64,000 bases of DNA from Gammaproteobacteria bacterium (GTDB taxonomy: Bacteria > Pseudomonadota > Gammaproteobacteria > Steroidobacterales > GCA-2729495). Shown piece after piece: positions 55,428 through 64,000 of the stretch (within the stretch, counting starts at the first letter, position 1; the number at the start of each line of letters is the position of its first letter). The notes under the pieces are model-generated. The model did not search any database. It worked only from the letters and a program-made list of their open reading frames with translations, and was not told the origin of the DNA. Where the stretch lies: contig JASJBD010000001.1 in the NCBI GenBank assembly GCA_030066665.1, forward strand, positions 29,276-93,275, written 5' to 3'. Made by a program: the position numbers and the translations under genes.

Positions 55428-56450
55428 ATGCGCAAGTTCTTGCTATTCCTGGTGTGCCTGGTTGTGGCCATCACCGGCCTGGCGCTCTACAACCACTACG
55501 ACGTGCAGGCCCGCGGCAATGGCTCCGGTTTCGATCCGGGCGTACCCGTGCTGCGTACGCCCGACACACGCTTCGCCGCATTGACCGACTTTCCGTTTGA
55601 GCCGCACTACGTGGAGATTCGGGATCCCGAGCTCGGCGCCTTGCGCGTGCACTACCTCGACGAAGGCCCCACAGACGGACACACCGTGGTGTTGCTGCAC
55701 GGGCAGGCGACCTGGAGCTATTCCTTCCGCGACATGATTCCGCTGCTGACCGCGGCGGGTTACCGGGTGATTGCGCCCGACCTGGTCGGCTTCGGCCGGT
55801 CCGACAAACCGGCCGACTGGCAGGCGCACACGTACCAGCGGCATGTGGACTGGCTGGCGGCAACACTTGACGCGTTAAGCATCCGGGGTGCCAGCGGTTT
55901 CCTGTTCGACTGGGGTGGGTATTTCGGCCTGCCGGTAGTCGTCGATCGGCCCGAGTTTTTCGATCGCCTGCTGCTCGTCACCACGACCTTACCGCGCGCG
56001 AATAGTGTCACCGGCGCGGTCTGGGTCGCTGGCTGGCGCCGCTACACGCTGAAGCCCGAGGTATTTCCGATCAGCCGGATGGTGTCGGACATGACCGGCC
56101 GCGAACTCGACGCGGATACGCTGATTGGCCTGGATGCCCCCTACCCGGACGAGTCGTACAAGGGCGGCCCGCGGCGCCTGCCGATGCTGATTCCTGCGAC
56201 ACCCCTGAACCCGGCGCATCGTCTGAACAGTCGCGTGTGGAAAGCACTGCGCAACTGGCACAAACCGACACTGACGCTCATATCGGAGCAGCTCGCGAGC
56301 CAGGGCTTCGATCCGACCGTGTTCCACGAGCAGATTCCCGGCACGCAGGGCCAGCCGCATGAGATTTATCCCAACCGGGGCTTTTTCCTGATCGAAGACA
56401 ACCCGGAAGAGCTGGCCGCAAAAACGATAGAATTCATCGAACAGTCCTGA
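55428..56450 (+). CDS. Haloalkane dehalogenase-like alpha/beta hydrolase with N-terminal membrane segment
   Basis: VVLLHGQATWSYSFRDMIPLLTAAGYRVIAPDLVGFGRSDKP; FLFDWGGYFGL. Confidence 0.78.
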   Translation: MRKFLLFLVCLVVAITGLALYNHYDVQARGNGSGFDPGVPVLRTPDTRFAALTDFPFEPHYVEIRDPELGALRVHYLDEGPTDGHTVVLLHGQATWSYSFRDMIPLLTAAGYRVIAPDLVGFGRSDKPADWQAHTYQRHVDWLAATLDALSIRGASGFLFDWGGYFGLPVVVDRPEFFDRLLLVTTTLPRANSVTGAVWVAGWRRYTLKPEVFPISRMVSDMTGRELDADTLIGLDAPYPDESYKGGPRRLPMLIPATPLNPAHRLNSRVWKALRNWHKPTLTLISEQLASQGFDPTVFHEQIPGTQGQPHEIYPNRGFFLIEDNPEELAAKTIEFIEQS

Positions 56451-56459
56451 GGAATAACA

Positions 56460-57248
56460 ATGCAGAAGTACATTCTTCCACTAGCGCTGTTGTTGATTGC
56501 AGCCGCAGCGAGCGCCGCTCAGCAAACCGTATTGATCACCGGCGCAAACCGCGGCATCGGTTACGAATTCGTACAGCAATACGCCGACAAGGGCTATCGG
56601 GTCATTGCCACTTGTCGCAATCCTGACAAGGCCGAAGAACTGAACGCGTTTGCAGCCGAGCACGACAATGTCGTGGTGGAATACCTGGATTTGCAGGACT
56701 TGGATGGCATCGACAAGCTTGCGGCCAAATACGACGGCCAGCCGGTCGACATATTGATCAATAACGGCGCGCTGATGCGCGGCGGCAAGGGACAGGCGTT
56801 TGGCACGATCGACTACGACGCCTTCGACACGTTCTTCCACATTAATGTACGCGGCCCGCTGAAAGTGACGGAGTCCTTCTGGCCACACCTGCAGGCCAGC
56901 GACGATGGCGCCGTGGCGACGCTGACCACCAGCCAGGGTCGCGCGGGTATTCCGGCGCCGGGCTTCGCGTATTACAAGTCCAGCAAAGCCGCGATTGATA
57001 ACCTGCAGCTCGACATTGGGCGCAAGGGCAAAAAGGATGGTGTCAGGGTGATGATCCTGATGCCCGGCCGGGTCGCCACGCATGGCGAAAAGCCCAACGA
57101 CTTCTTCACGCCGATCGACCAGAGCGTGACCGGCATGATCAGCGTCATCGACAATCATTCCATCGATCAGAACGGCGATACGTTCAGCTGGAACGAGGAT
57201 CCGCGAGAGCCGGCCACTGATACCGTTTCTGAAGCTTCGCCCTACTAA
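56460..57248 (+). CDS. Exported short-chain dehydrogenase
   Basis: Signal peptide; VLITGANRGIGYEFVQQYADKGYRVIATCRN; YYKSSKAA. Confidence 0.85.
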   Translation: MQKYILPLALLLIAAAASAAQQTVLITGANRGIGYEFVQQYADKGYRVIATCRNPDKAEELNAFAAEHDNVVVEYLDLQDLDGIDKLAAKYDGQPVDILINNGALMRGGKGQAFGTIDYDAFDTFFHINVRGPLKVTESFWPHLQASDDGAVATLTTSQGRAGIPAPGFAYYKSSKAAIDNLQLDIGRKGKKDGVRVMILMPGRVATHGEKPNDFFTPIDQSVTGMISVIDNHSIDQNGDTFSWNEDPREPATDTVSEASPY

Positions 57249-57255
57249 AATGAAA

Positions 57256-57283
57256 GGGGACATTCTTCGAAAAGAATGTCCCC
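57256..57283. repeat. Perfect hairpin GGGGACATTCTT-cgaa-AAGAATGTCCCC (REP-like or bidirectional terminator)
   Basis: 12-bp perfect inverted repeat with tetraloop, between convergent genes. Confidence 0.7.
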
Positions 57284-57316
57284 CGGGCTGACAGCGCCCT
57301 TTTTGCGCAACGCGAC

Positions 57317-58507
57317 CTAGAGTTTCGGACCTGACTCGTATTCGAGTCCGGCCTTGCCGGCCTGCTCTTTCACCGTGTCGTACAGCTTCTGGTCCAGCGA
57401 ATCCGCGATGCCGCCGGCTTCCTCGACCTTTTCCGCGATGTAACCGTCGCGGTCGTCTGCCAGCTGCCGGATCTTGCGTTGCAGGTCGGCGCGTTTGCCG
57501 GCCAGGTCGGCAACATAGGCTCGCTGTTCGGCCGGCGCCATCGGCTTCATGACCTCGGGCAGGTCTTCGGCCTCGATTTCATCCAGACTGACATCGCCCT
57601 TGGTCACGGCATCAATTAGCTCGTTCTCACCGAGCATGTTGGCGCGGCCACCTGCGGAGGCATTGAATGCACCCCGGCGGGCCCGCGATGCCACCGACGC
57701 CATGCCGTGCAGCTTCTCGGTCGCCGACATTTTCGCCGCCATCTTGTCTTTCTCTTCAGCACTACCGAAATACAGGCGGGTATCGTCCAGCTGTGCCGAC
57801 AACTCGGCGATCTCTTTGTCGAACGGCGTCGCGACGGCAAATGCCCCGCCGGCCTGTTCGACCTGGAAGAATTCGCCGTGGCCAAGGCTCGCGATTTGCG
57901 TCCACGGCGCCACCGTCGTCGGCATCTCGCCACACTGGATGGTGTTGATCACGATGCCCTTCTTCGCCGCTGCTGCAACGATTTCCGGATATCGCACTTC
58001 GTTGTAGTCCATGTGCGGTGGCGCATCACCGACCAGGAAGATCACCTGGTAAGCCTGCTCACTGCGGCTCCAGGACATCTTATGCACAGCGTCGTGCAGC
58101 GCCTTGTTGACACTCTCCGGCGTATCACCGCCGCCGTTGGCCTGGAAGTCCATCAGCGTCGCGTAGACCGAATCGAGATCGGACGACAAGTCGACGACTT
58201 TGGTGACGTACTGGTCGCCGCGGTCACGATAGGCCACCAGACCAATTCGGATCTGCGGCGTCGGCTGCGCCGAGGCCATGGTGGTCGCTATCGACCAGAT
58301 CTTGTCCTTCGCGGTTTCGATCAGGCCGCTCATGCTGCCGGTGGTATCGAGCACGAATACCACATCCACAATCGGCTGCTCATTGGTCACGATGTGCTGC
58401 ACCTTGGTCGGCGTCACCTGCGTGGTTTTGGCAACCAGTTCCGGGTAGTAGGTGACCGCTGCCACGGTCATTCCAAACAGGGCAATGCCCAACAGTTTAC
58501 TTTTCAT
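57317..58507 (-). CDS. VWA-domain protein
   Basis: VVFVLDTTGSMSGLIETAKDKIWSIATTMAS (MIDAS-type DxTGSMS). Confidence 0.88.
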   Translation of the reverse strand: MKSKLLGIALFGMTVAAVTYYPELVAKTTQVTPTKVQHIVTNEQPIVDVVFVLDTTGSMSGLIETAKDKIWSIATTMASAQPTPQIRIGLVAYRDRGDQYVTKVVDLSSDLDSVYATLMDFQANGGGDTPESVNKALHDAVHKMSWSRSEQAYQVIFLVGDAPPHMDYNEVRYPEIVAAAAKKGIVINTIQCGEMPTTVAPWTQIASLGHGEFFQVEQAGGAFAVATPFDKEIAELSAQLDDTRLYFGSAEEKDKMAAKMSATEKLHGMASVASRARRGAFNASAGGRANMLGENELIDAVTKGDVSLDEIEAEDLPEVMKPMAPAEQRAYVADLAGKRADLQRKIRQLADDRDGYIAEKVEEAGGIADSLDQKLYDTVKEQAGKAGLEYESGPKL

Positions 58508-58547
58508 GATTCAAGTCCTCTTACTGGATAACAAATGAAGAAAGCCG

Positions 58548-59108
58548 TCATTGCGTGAACAGCTGGCGCAGTGCCTGATCGGCCTCGCGCTTTGCCCGTT
58601 CGAAGTTCTCGCTCTCGACGACCGGTTGCCCTTTCGGTTTTGCCTTGACGGCGGGCGGGATGTTCACGAACAGCGCCTGCACCAGGAAAAAACACCAGGT
58701 CGCCAGGAAGACGCTGCCGGAGCGCGTGATCGCCCAGACCGTCGCGGACACACTCAATGCGCTCAGGCCCAGATCCAGCAGAGCCGGAAACAGACCGGAG
58801 TAGAAATAGAGGGAGCGCACCAGCCAGACCGCGGCCACGTGGATCAGCAGGTAGAAGGGCAACGGGGGAGCCACCCACCAGGTCACGGCCGCCAGCGCAC
58901 TCCATAAAGTAAGCGTGGTCACCCGGCCAACACGCTCCGGGCTGCGACTAAACAGGAACAACAGGTACGCCAACCCCAGTGTCGGGATCACCAGGCGCAA
59001 CACGGCGCCGAGGCCCACGAAAGGAGTGAGCGTCGCCACCACGGCGCTGGCAAAGAAACCGAGCACCGCGGCCAGGATCACGCCATGCAGGAATGTTGGC
59101 CGTTTCAT
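58548..59108 (-). CDS. Membrane protein in VWA/PspA operon
   Basis: About five TM segments; 4-nt overlap with the PspA-like gene. Confidence 0.7.
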   Translation of the reverse strand: MKRPTFLHGVILAAVLGFFASAVVATLTPFVGLGAVLRLVIPTLGLAYLLFLFSRSPERVGRVTTLTLWSALAAVTWWVAPPLPFYLLIHVAAVWLVRSLYFYSGLFPALLDLGLSALSVSATVWAITRSGSVFLATWCFFLVQALFVNIPPAVKAKPKGQPVVESENFERAKREADQALRQLFTQ

Positions 59109-59659
59109 GACGATGCCCTCCGATTTTTCTCGCGCAGGAATGCAATCTCGACTTCGTCATCGCCAACCTGCAGTTCGCGGGCCATCCAGGCGATGTCGTC
59201 AAACTCCGAGCTGCCGTCGCCGTGCGCCGGTGTCCGTTGCGCAAACAGTTCGGCTTTCTGACGCAGGCCTTCCACCGTCGCGCGGTTGTCATCGAGCACT
59301 GTCTGCTGCTCGGCGAGATATTTCTCGTTGGCGGCGAATTTGGCCTTCAGCCGTTTCTGCAGGCGCTCCGCCTCGAGCTTTTTCTTGATCAGGCCACGGG
59401 CGAGTTCGTCCTTGTCCGAGTCGAAACACAGATCGAGCTGCGATTCGATTTCGTCGATCGCGCTCTCGAGTTCATTGCGGCGGACCGTCAACGCGTCCTG
59501 GTCGTGTACACACAGCTTGATGCGCTGCTCGGTCTCCGCCAGGTCATCCTCCATGTCCCGGATGGCCTGCTTGAGTAATTGCTCGGGCTCTTCGATCTGG
59601 TCCAGCACGGCGTGAAAGTCCGCCTGGAAGAGCCGCGAGATGCGGTTGATGAGTGCCAT
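59105..59659 (-). CDS. PspA/IM30-family protein
   Basis: ALINRISRLFQADFHAVLDQIEEPEQLLKQAIRDMEDDLAETEQ; long coiled coil. Confidence 0.85.
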   Translation of the reverse strand: MALINRISRLFQADFHAVLDQIEEPEQLLKQAIRDMEDDLAETEQRIKLCVHDQDALTVRRNELESAIDEIESQLDLCFDSDKDELARGLIKKKLEAERLQKRLKAKFAANEKYLAEQQTVLDDNRATVEGLRQKAELFAQRTPAHGDGSSEFDDIAWMARELQVGDDEVEIAFLREKNRRASS

Positions 59660-59765
59660 GGCCTTGCCTCCTTGAGCGTTGCCGTCGAATCAATCGATGC
59701 GGTCATGCTAGGCAGGCGCGGGCCAACTAATAAGACATGGCCTGGTAAAAGCTGGTGTGGAGAAT

Positions 59766-59781
59766 TTACAAAAAGCTTACA
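59766..59781. promoter_or_regulatory. TTACA direct repeats, 11-bp period, upstream of the response regulator
   Basis: TTACAaaaagcTTACA in the divergent region between PspA-like and response regulator genes. Confidence 0.3.
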
Positions 59782-59826
59782 TCCACATACCCCTGAAAAC
59801 CGGCGGGGGTGCTAGCCTTGGTAGCC

Positions 59827-60528
59827 GTGGACAAACGTATTCGCATACTGGTGGTGGAAGACGAAGAGGCCATTCGCGCGGGTCTCCTCGACGTACTGGT
59901 ATTCCACGGTTACGACGTGGACAGTGCCGCTACCGGTCCGGAGGGCCTCGACAAAGCGCTGACCGGTAGGTTCGGCCTGATATTGCTCGACATCATGTTG
60001 CCGGGCATGGATGGCTACGAGATCTGCGACCGCATTCGCGCCGTCGACCGGCAACAACCCATCATCATGCTGACCGCCAAGACTGCGGATGAGGACATCG
60101 TGCAGGGTCTGCAGCTCGGCGCCGATGACTACGTGCAAAAGCCATTCTCCATCCAGCAGCTGGTGTTGCGCATCGAGGCCGTGTTGCGCCGCTCGCAGGT
60201 TGGCCGCGACCAGGCCCGCCTGCTCGATCTAGGCAATATCCAGATCGACACCGAGAACCTGTCCGGCCAGGCCGGGGGCGACGAGATTCAGTTCACGAGG
60301 CGCGAAATTGAGCTCCTGAGTTATCTGGCACAACACGCGGACCGGCCGGTGTCGCGCGACGAGCTGTTGCTGGAAGTCTGGGGCTATGCGCGCAACTCCG
60401 GCATCGAGACGCGCACCGTCGATATTCATATCGCCAAATTGCGGCGCAAGATCGAGGTCGATCCCAAACAACCGGCCAATCTCATCACGGTGCGCGGTGC
60501 CGGCTACCGGCTGGTGACGCGGGACTAG
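59827..60528 (+). CDS. OmpR-family response regulator
   Basis: ILVVEDEEAIRAGL, LLDIMLPGMDG, VQKPFS; winged-helix C-terminus. Confidence 0.92.
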   Translation: MDKRIRILVVEDEEAIRAGLLDVLVFHGYDVDSAATGPEGLDKALTGRFGLILLDIMLPGMDGYEICDRIRAVDRQQPIIMLTAKTADEDIVQGLQLGADDYVQKPFSIQQLVLRIEAVLRRSQVGRDQARLLDLGNIQIDTENLSGQAGGDEIQFTRREIELLSYLAQHADRPVSRDELLLEVWGYARNSGIETRTVDIHIAKLRRKIEVDPKQPANLITVRGAGYRLVTRD

Positions 60529-60532
60529 ACCG

Positions 60533-62704
60533 ATGCTGCCGAACACTGTCATCAAGCGCTTCGATCAGCGCCGGCTGCGCAATTTGTTGCTGCTGATATT
60601 CGTCGGTTTGGCCGTGCCGACCACGATCCTGATCTGGCAGGCCTATAGCCAACTCAAGTGGGAGGCGTTCGCGCAGCATCGCAGCCTGGCGGAACAACTC
60701 ACCGACCGCATAGACGCGCGCCTGATTGACATGATCAACGCCGCAGATGCGCGGACCTTTGCGGACTACAGCTTCCTGGTCGTGACGGGTGACCCGAGCG
60801 CGAATTTCCTGCAACGGTCGCCGCTGTCGAATTACCCGGTGACCGCGGATTTGCCCGGCGTGCTCGGCCATTTCCAGGTCGACACCGATGGCAGCTTCAG
60901 CACACCGCTGCTGCCACCGCCCGACAGCAACGCAAACGAACTCGGCATCGGCACAGCCGAATATGACGAGCGCCTGCAGCTGGCACGGGAAATCCAGGCG
61001 GTACTTGCTGACAACCAGCTGGTGCGGTCGCGCCCGGAACCGGAACTGCGCCGTGGCATGGTGGCCTCACCGGCCGCTCCCGCGGCGATGTCGGTTGGCA
61101 GCGAAGTATCAATGGCCCCGGAAGAAAAGGAAGCTGAAGATCTCGCCGGCTACGAGGGGCGCAGCCGGGAACTGCGCGTCGCGGCCGACGACGACGTGGC
61201 CGACAAACGCGACCTGGCGCCGCTGGAGCGCGACTTCCGCGACTCCGCAGCGTACAGCCAGCAAGTCTTCGACGAACTCACGGTGCCAAGCAAATCCAGC
61301 GCCGTCGGCATGGCCGGCGTCGCAAGCGAAGCCGAGCCGGCGACTGGCGCCGATCGCAAGGACGCGCTGCGACAGAACACCATGGGTAAAGTGAGTGACT
61401 TGCAGCTCGACGCCGCGCTCCAGAAGAAGAGCGAGCAAATGGAGCGCGCCGCCGTCGCGGAACAGGCCCGCAGCGGCGGTCGTTTCGATGCGCCGGCACG
61501 CGCCAAGCGTCGTGAGCTAAGCGCGCTGTCGACTGGCGACCAGTACATAACCACTTTCGAGAGCGAAATCGACCCGCTGGAATTCAGCCTGCTCGACAGC
61601 GGCCATTTCGTGTTGTTTCGCAAAGTCTGGCGCGATGGCGAGCGCTATATCCAGGGACTGCTAATCGACCAGGCCCGGTTCACGCAAGACATCATCAGCA
61701 CCCGCTTCATGGAAACCGCGCTGTGGGGCATGTCGAGCCTGATCGTCGCCTACCAGGATGATGTCATTCAGACGATGAGCCGCGCCGATACCTATCGCCT
61801 GTCGACTGGCAGCGCCGAAATGGAGGGCGCCCTGCTCTATCGCAACCGGTTGTCCGCGCCGCTCGACAGCCTGGAACTCATTTACAGCATCAAGAGCCTG
61901 CCGCCCGGTCCGGGCGCTTCGATCATTGGCTGGCTGACGCTGGTGCTGGCGCTGGTGTTCGTCGGCGGCTTCATCGCGCTGTACCGGCTCGGCGTCGGGC
62001 AGATCAACCTGGCCCGCCAGCAGCAGGATTTCGTGGCCGCGGTCAATCATGAACTGAAAACCCCGCTCACGTCGATCCGCATGTACGGTGAAATGCTGAA
62101 AGAAGGCTGGGCGGACGAAGACAAGCGCCAGAGCTACTACGAATTCATCCACGATGAATCCGAGCGCCTGACCCGCTTGATCAGCAACGTGCTGCAGTTG
62201 GCGAAGTTCTCGCGCAACGAACCGCAGCTCGACATGAAACCCACGCCAGTCAGCAGCCTGATGAGCAACATCGAATCGAAGATCGCCAGCCAGGTAGAGC
62301 GCGCCGGATTTACGCTCGAGTTCTCGCGGGATGCCACGGCAGATGAGGTCGCAATTCGGATCGATGAAGACTGTTTTACGCAGATCATCATCAACCTGGT
62401 CGACAACGCCATCAAGTTCTCGAAAGACGCCGCGACCAAACGGATTGAAATCACCAGCCGACTCGATACAGACCAGCGTGTGGCATTCGCAGTGCGTGAC
62501 TACGGCCCCGGGATTCCCACCGACCAGATGAAAAAGATCTTCAAGCTCTTTTATCGCTCGGAAAGCGAACTCACGCGCGAGACCGTCGGCACCGGCATTG
62601 GGCTGGCCATCGTGCACCAGCTCACGCTCGCCATGGATGGCAAGGTTGATGTGATCAATCGCGAACCGGGCGCCGAATTTGTTGTCTCGTTCGCGACCGC
62701 CTGA
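60533..62704 (+). CDS. Sensor histidine kinase with long extracytoplasmic/low-complexity region
   Basis: AAVNHELKTPLTSIRMYGEML; IIINLVDNAIKFSKD; YGPGIPTDQMKKIF; GTGIGLAIVHQL. Confidence 0.92.
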   Translation: MLPNTVIKRFDQRRLRNLLLLIFVGLAVPTTILIWQAYSQLKWEAFAQHRSLAEQLTDRIDARLIDMINAADARTFADYSFLVVTGDPSANFLQRSPLSNYPVTADLPGVLGHFQVDTDGSFSTPLLPPPDSNANELGIGTAEYDERLQLAREIQAVLADNQLVRSRPEPELRRGMVASPAAPAAMSVGSEVSMAPEEKEAEDLAGYEGRSRELRVAADDDVADKRDLAPLERDFRDSAAYSQQVFDELTVPSKSSAVGMAGVASEAEPATGADRKDALRQNTMGKVSDLQLDAALQKKSEQMERAAVAEQARSGGRFDAPARAKRRELSALSTGDQYITTFESEIDPLEFSLLDSGHFVLFRKVWRDGERYIQGLLIDQARFTQDIISTRFMETALWGMSSLIVAYQDDVIQTMSRADTYRLSTGSAEMEGALLYRNRLSAPLDSLELIYSIKSLPPGPGASIIGWLTLVLALVFVGGFIALYRLGVGQINLARQQQDFVAAVNHELKTPLTSIRMYGEMLKEGWADEDKRQSYYEFIHDESERLTRLISNVLQLAKFSRNEPQLDMKPTPVSSLMSNIESKIASQVERAGFTLEFSRDATADEVAIRIDEDCFTQIIINLVDNAIKFSKDAATKRIEITSRLDTDQRVAFAVRDYGPGIPTDQMKKIFKLFYRSESELTRETVGTGIGLAIVHQLTLAMDGKVDVINREPGAEFVVSFATA

Positions 62705-62719
62705 GGTTTGCGGCCGTTG

Positions 62720-63133
62720 TCATTGCGGCGGCGCGAACAGTTTCTCGACTTCGGCCTGGGTCATCTGCGACAGGTCACCGGCGAAGCGGTAGCCGCCCGG
62801 TTGATGATCGACGTACAGCTCCCCGACGAGCGTGAACGGCGCCGGGTCATCAAAGGCGCCAACACTCATGAAATAAGCGCCCGAATCCTTCAGTCGGTAA
62901 AACAGGTTCGAACCACAGTGCCGGCAGAACCCGCGCTGGGCCCACTCCGAGGAATCGTAGACCGCGAGATCGGCATCGCTCTCGAAGTGCACGTCGCCCA
63001 CTGTCGTCGCAAACAGCGGTGCGCCACTCCAGCGCCGGCACATGCCGCAGTGACAAACGTGATAGCTGGTTTCCACATCGCTGGCGGTGAAACGAACCTC
63101 ACCGCACAGACACTTTCCGGTCATGCTGGTCAT
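62720..63133 (-). CDS. GFA/CENP-V-like zinc protein
   Basis: GKCLCGEVRF; CHCGMCRRWSGAPL; FCRHCGSNLFY. Confidence 0.85.
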   Translation of the reverse strand: MTSMTGKCLCGEVRFTASDVETSYHVCHCGMCRRWSGAPLFATTVGDVHFESDADLAVYDSSEWAQRGFCRHCGSNLFYRLKDSGAYFMSVGAFDDPAPFTLVGELYVDHQPGGYRFAGDLSQMTQAEVEKLFAPPQ

Positions 63134-63208
63134 GGCTTGATCCTCCTCAGCGGAAACAAGGATTATCCTGAAACGATAGCGCGCCGGAATCAAGCCGGCC
63201 GGCCGGGA

Positions 63209-63991
63209 TTACAGGTAGATTAGCTCTTCCCAGGTGTAGTCGCGCTGTGCCGCCTCGACTAACCGCGCCTCCGTTTCGCGTCGCTTGTGCAGGCCGGGCA
63301 AGTCCCGCTTGTCCCACAAGCGCTGCATGCGGCGCAGCTCCGCGGCTATGCCGTCGAGGTCTGTCTGCGCCACCAGTTTCCGGATCGCACGCATTTCCTC
63401 CCGCCGCGCGCCGGACATGCCGGGACCGCGGTTGTAGACGAGTGACAGCAGCATCGCCTGCGCATCGGCGGGCAATCGCTCAACGCGCCGGAAAGCCCGC
63501 GCCGTCAACGTCGCGTAGCGCGGCAGCGTAGCCTGGTAAAAGACTTCACGCGCCGCCTGCAGGGACACGTCCACATTGCGCACGCGCCACAGCGCGGCTT
63601 TCGCCTTCTTGCCGCGGAGACCGGCGACGCCGCTCAGCAGCTTCACGCGCGAGTCCGGCAGCCGGCCGCGCCAGTCGTTGGCAATTTGCCTGGACGAGTT
63701 ATAGCCAAGGTCGTAACCGATCCCGATCGTGATACCACTCCGCCCGCCCGGCCAGGTTGGCGCCTTCAACGCACGGCCGTAGTACTGCGGGCTCGATATC
63801 TCGAATCGGATCAACTCGCGCAGGCCGCTCTCGGACACGATCAGACTGAAATCCCGATGGGCCGCCGCATCGCTCGAACCAGCCACGACCCGTTCCAGCG
63901 CGGTCAAGGTAATTGGTCCAAGGATGCCGTCCGCGTCGAGACCCAACTGAGCCTGCAAGGCTTTCAGACGGTCGGTACTGGATAGACTCAC
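63209..63991 (-). CDS. Peptidoglycan-binding plus lysozyme-like protein
   Basis: N-terminal LKALQAQLGLDADGILGPITLTALE (PG_binding_1-like); GITIGIGYDLG; AMLLSLVYNRGPGM. Confidence 0.65.
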   Translation of the reverse strand: MSLSSTDRLKALQAQLGLDADGILGPITLTALERVVAGSSDAAAHRDFSLIVSESGLRELIRFEISSPQYYGRALKAPTWPGGRSGITIGIGYDLGYNSSRQIANDWRGRLPDSRVKLLSGVAGLRGKKAKAALWRVRNVDVSLQAAREVFYQATLPRYATLTARAFRRVERLPADAQAMLLSLVYNRGPGMSGARREEMRAIRKLVAQTDLDGIAAELRRMQRLWDKRDLPGLHKRRETEARLVEAAQRDYTWEELIYL

Positions 63992-64000
63992 GCGGCAACG

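Noticed and set aside
1-64000. CRISPR arrays, rRNA, tRNA, transposases or integrases
   Set aside because: No regularly spaced repeats, no recognisable RNA gene signatures and no transposase/integrase-like ORFs were seen by eye; a tRNAscan/Infernal run would be needed to exclude small RNAs.

Overview
The window is a GC-rich bacterial chromosome segment, probably proteobacterial. It is densely coding, and I found no rRNA, tRNA, CRISPR array or transposase. The standout is a compact + strand operon at about 1-7009. It encodes two different NifH/BchL-type Fe proteins in tandem (H1 1368-2225, H2 2242-3087), a NifD/BchN-like subunit (3098-4336) and a NifK/BchB-like subunit (4338-5864) with a C-terminal PCP_red-like domain. 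These are preceded by a divergent HemF-like protein (524-1285), a DUF1330-like protein and the end of an NmrA-like reductase. They are followed by a DUF3830/cyclophilin-like small protein and an orphan helical protein. No nifENB or bch/puf genes are visible. The ligand pattern is DPOR-like in D (three Cys with 25/58 spacing) but lacks both Cys and the DPOR Asp in K. H1 also carries altered nucleotide-site motifs (GKGSIGKS, CDPMSD). I read this as a candidate uncharacterised nitrogenase-superfamily reductase, possibly acting on a tetrapyrrole-like substrate. The rest of the window holds many exported (often Tat-type) redox enzymes and hydrolases, a SorAB-like sulfite dehydrogenase, an IorAB-like molybdenum hydroxylase, and a DUF1538-DUF1538-PII-CBS module. 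It also holds PEP-CTERM-like proteins, a duplicated unknown secreted domain (one copy fused to an alpha/beta hydrolase), tandem MBL proteins (one with a broken metal motif), and a divergent VWA/PspA versus two-component module. Several perfect palindromes lie in intergenic regions. All calls come from reading motifs by eye; no database search was run.
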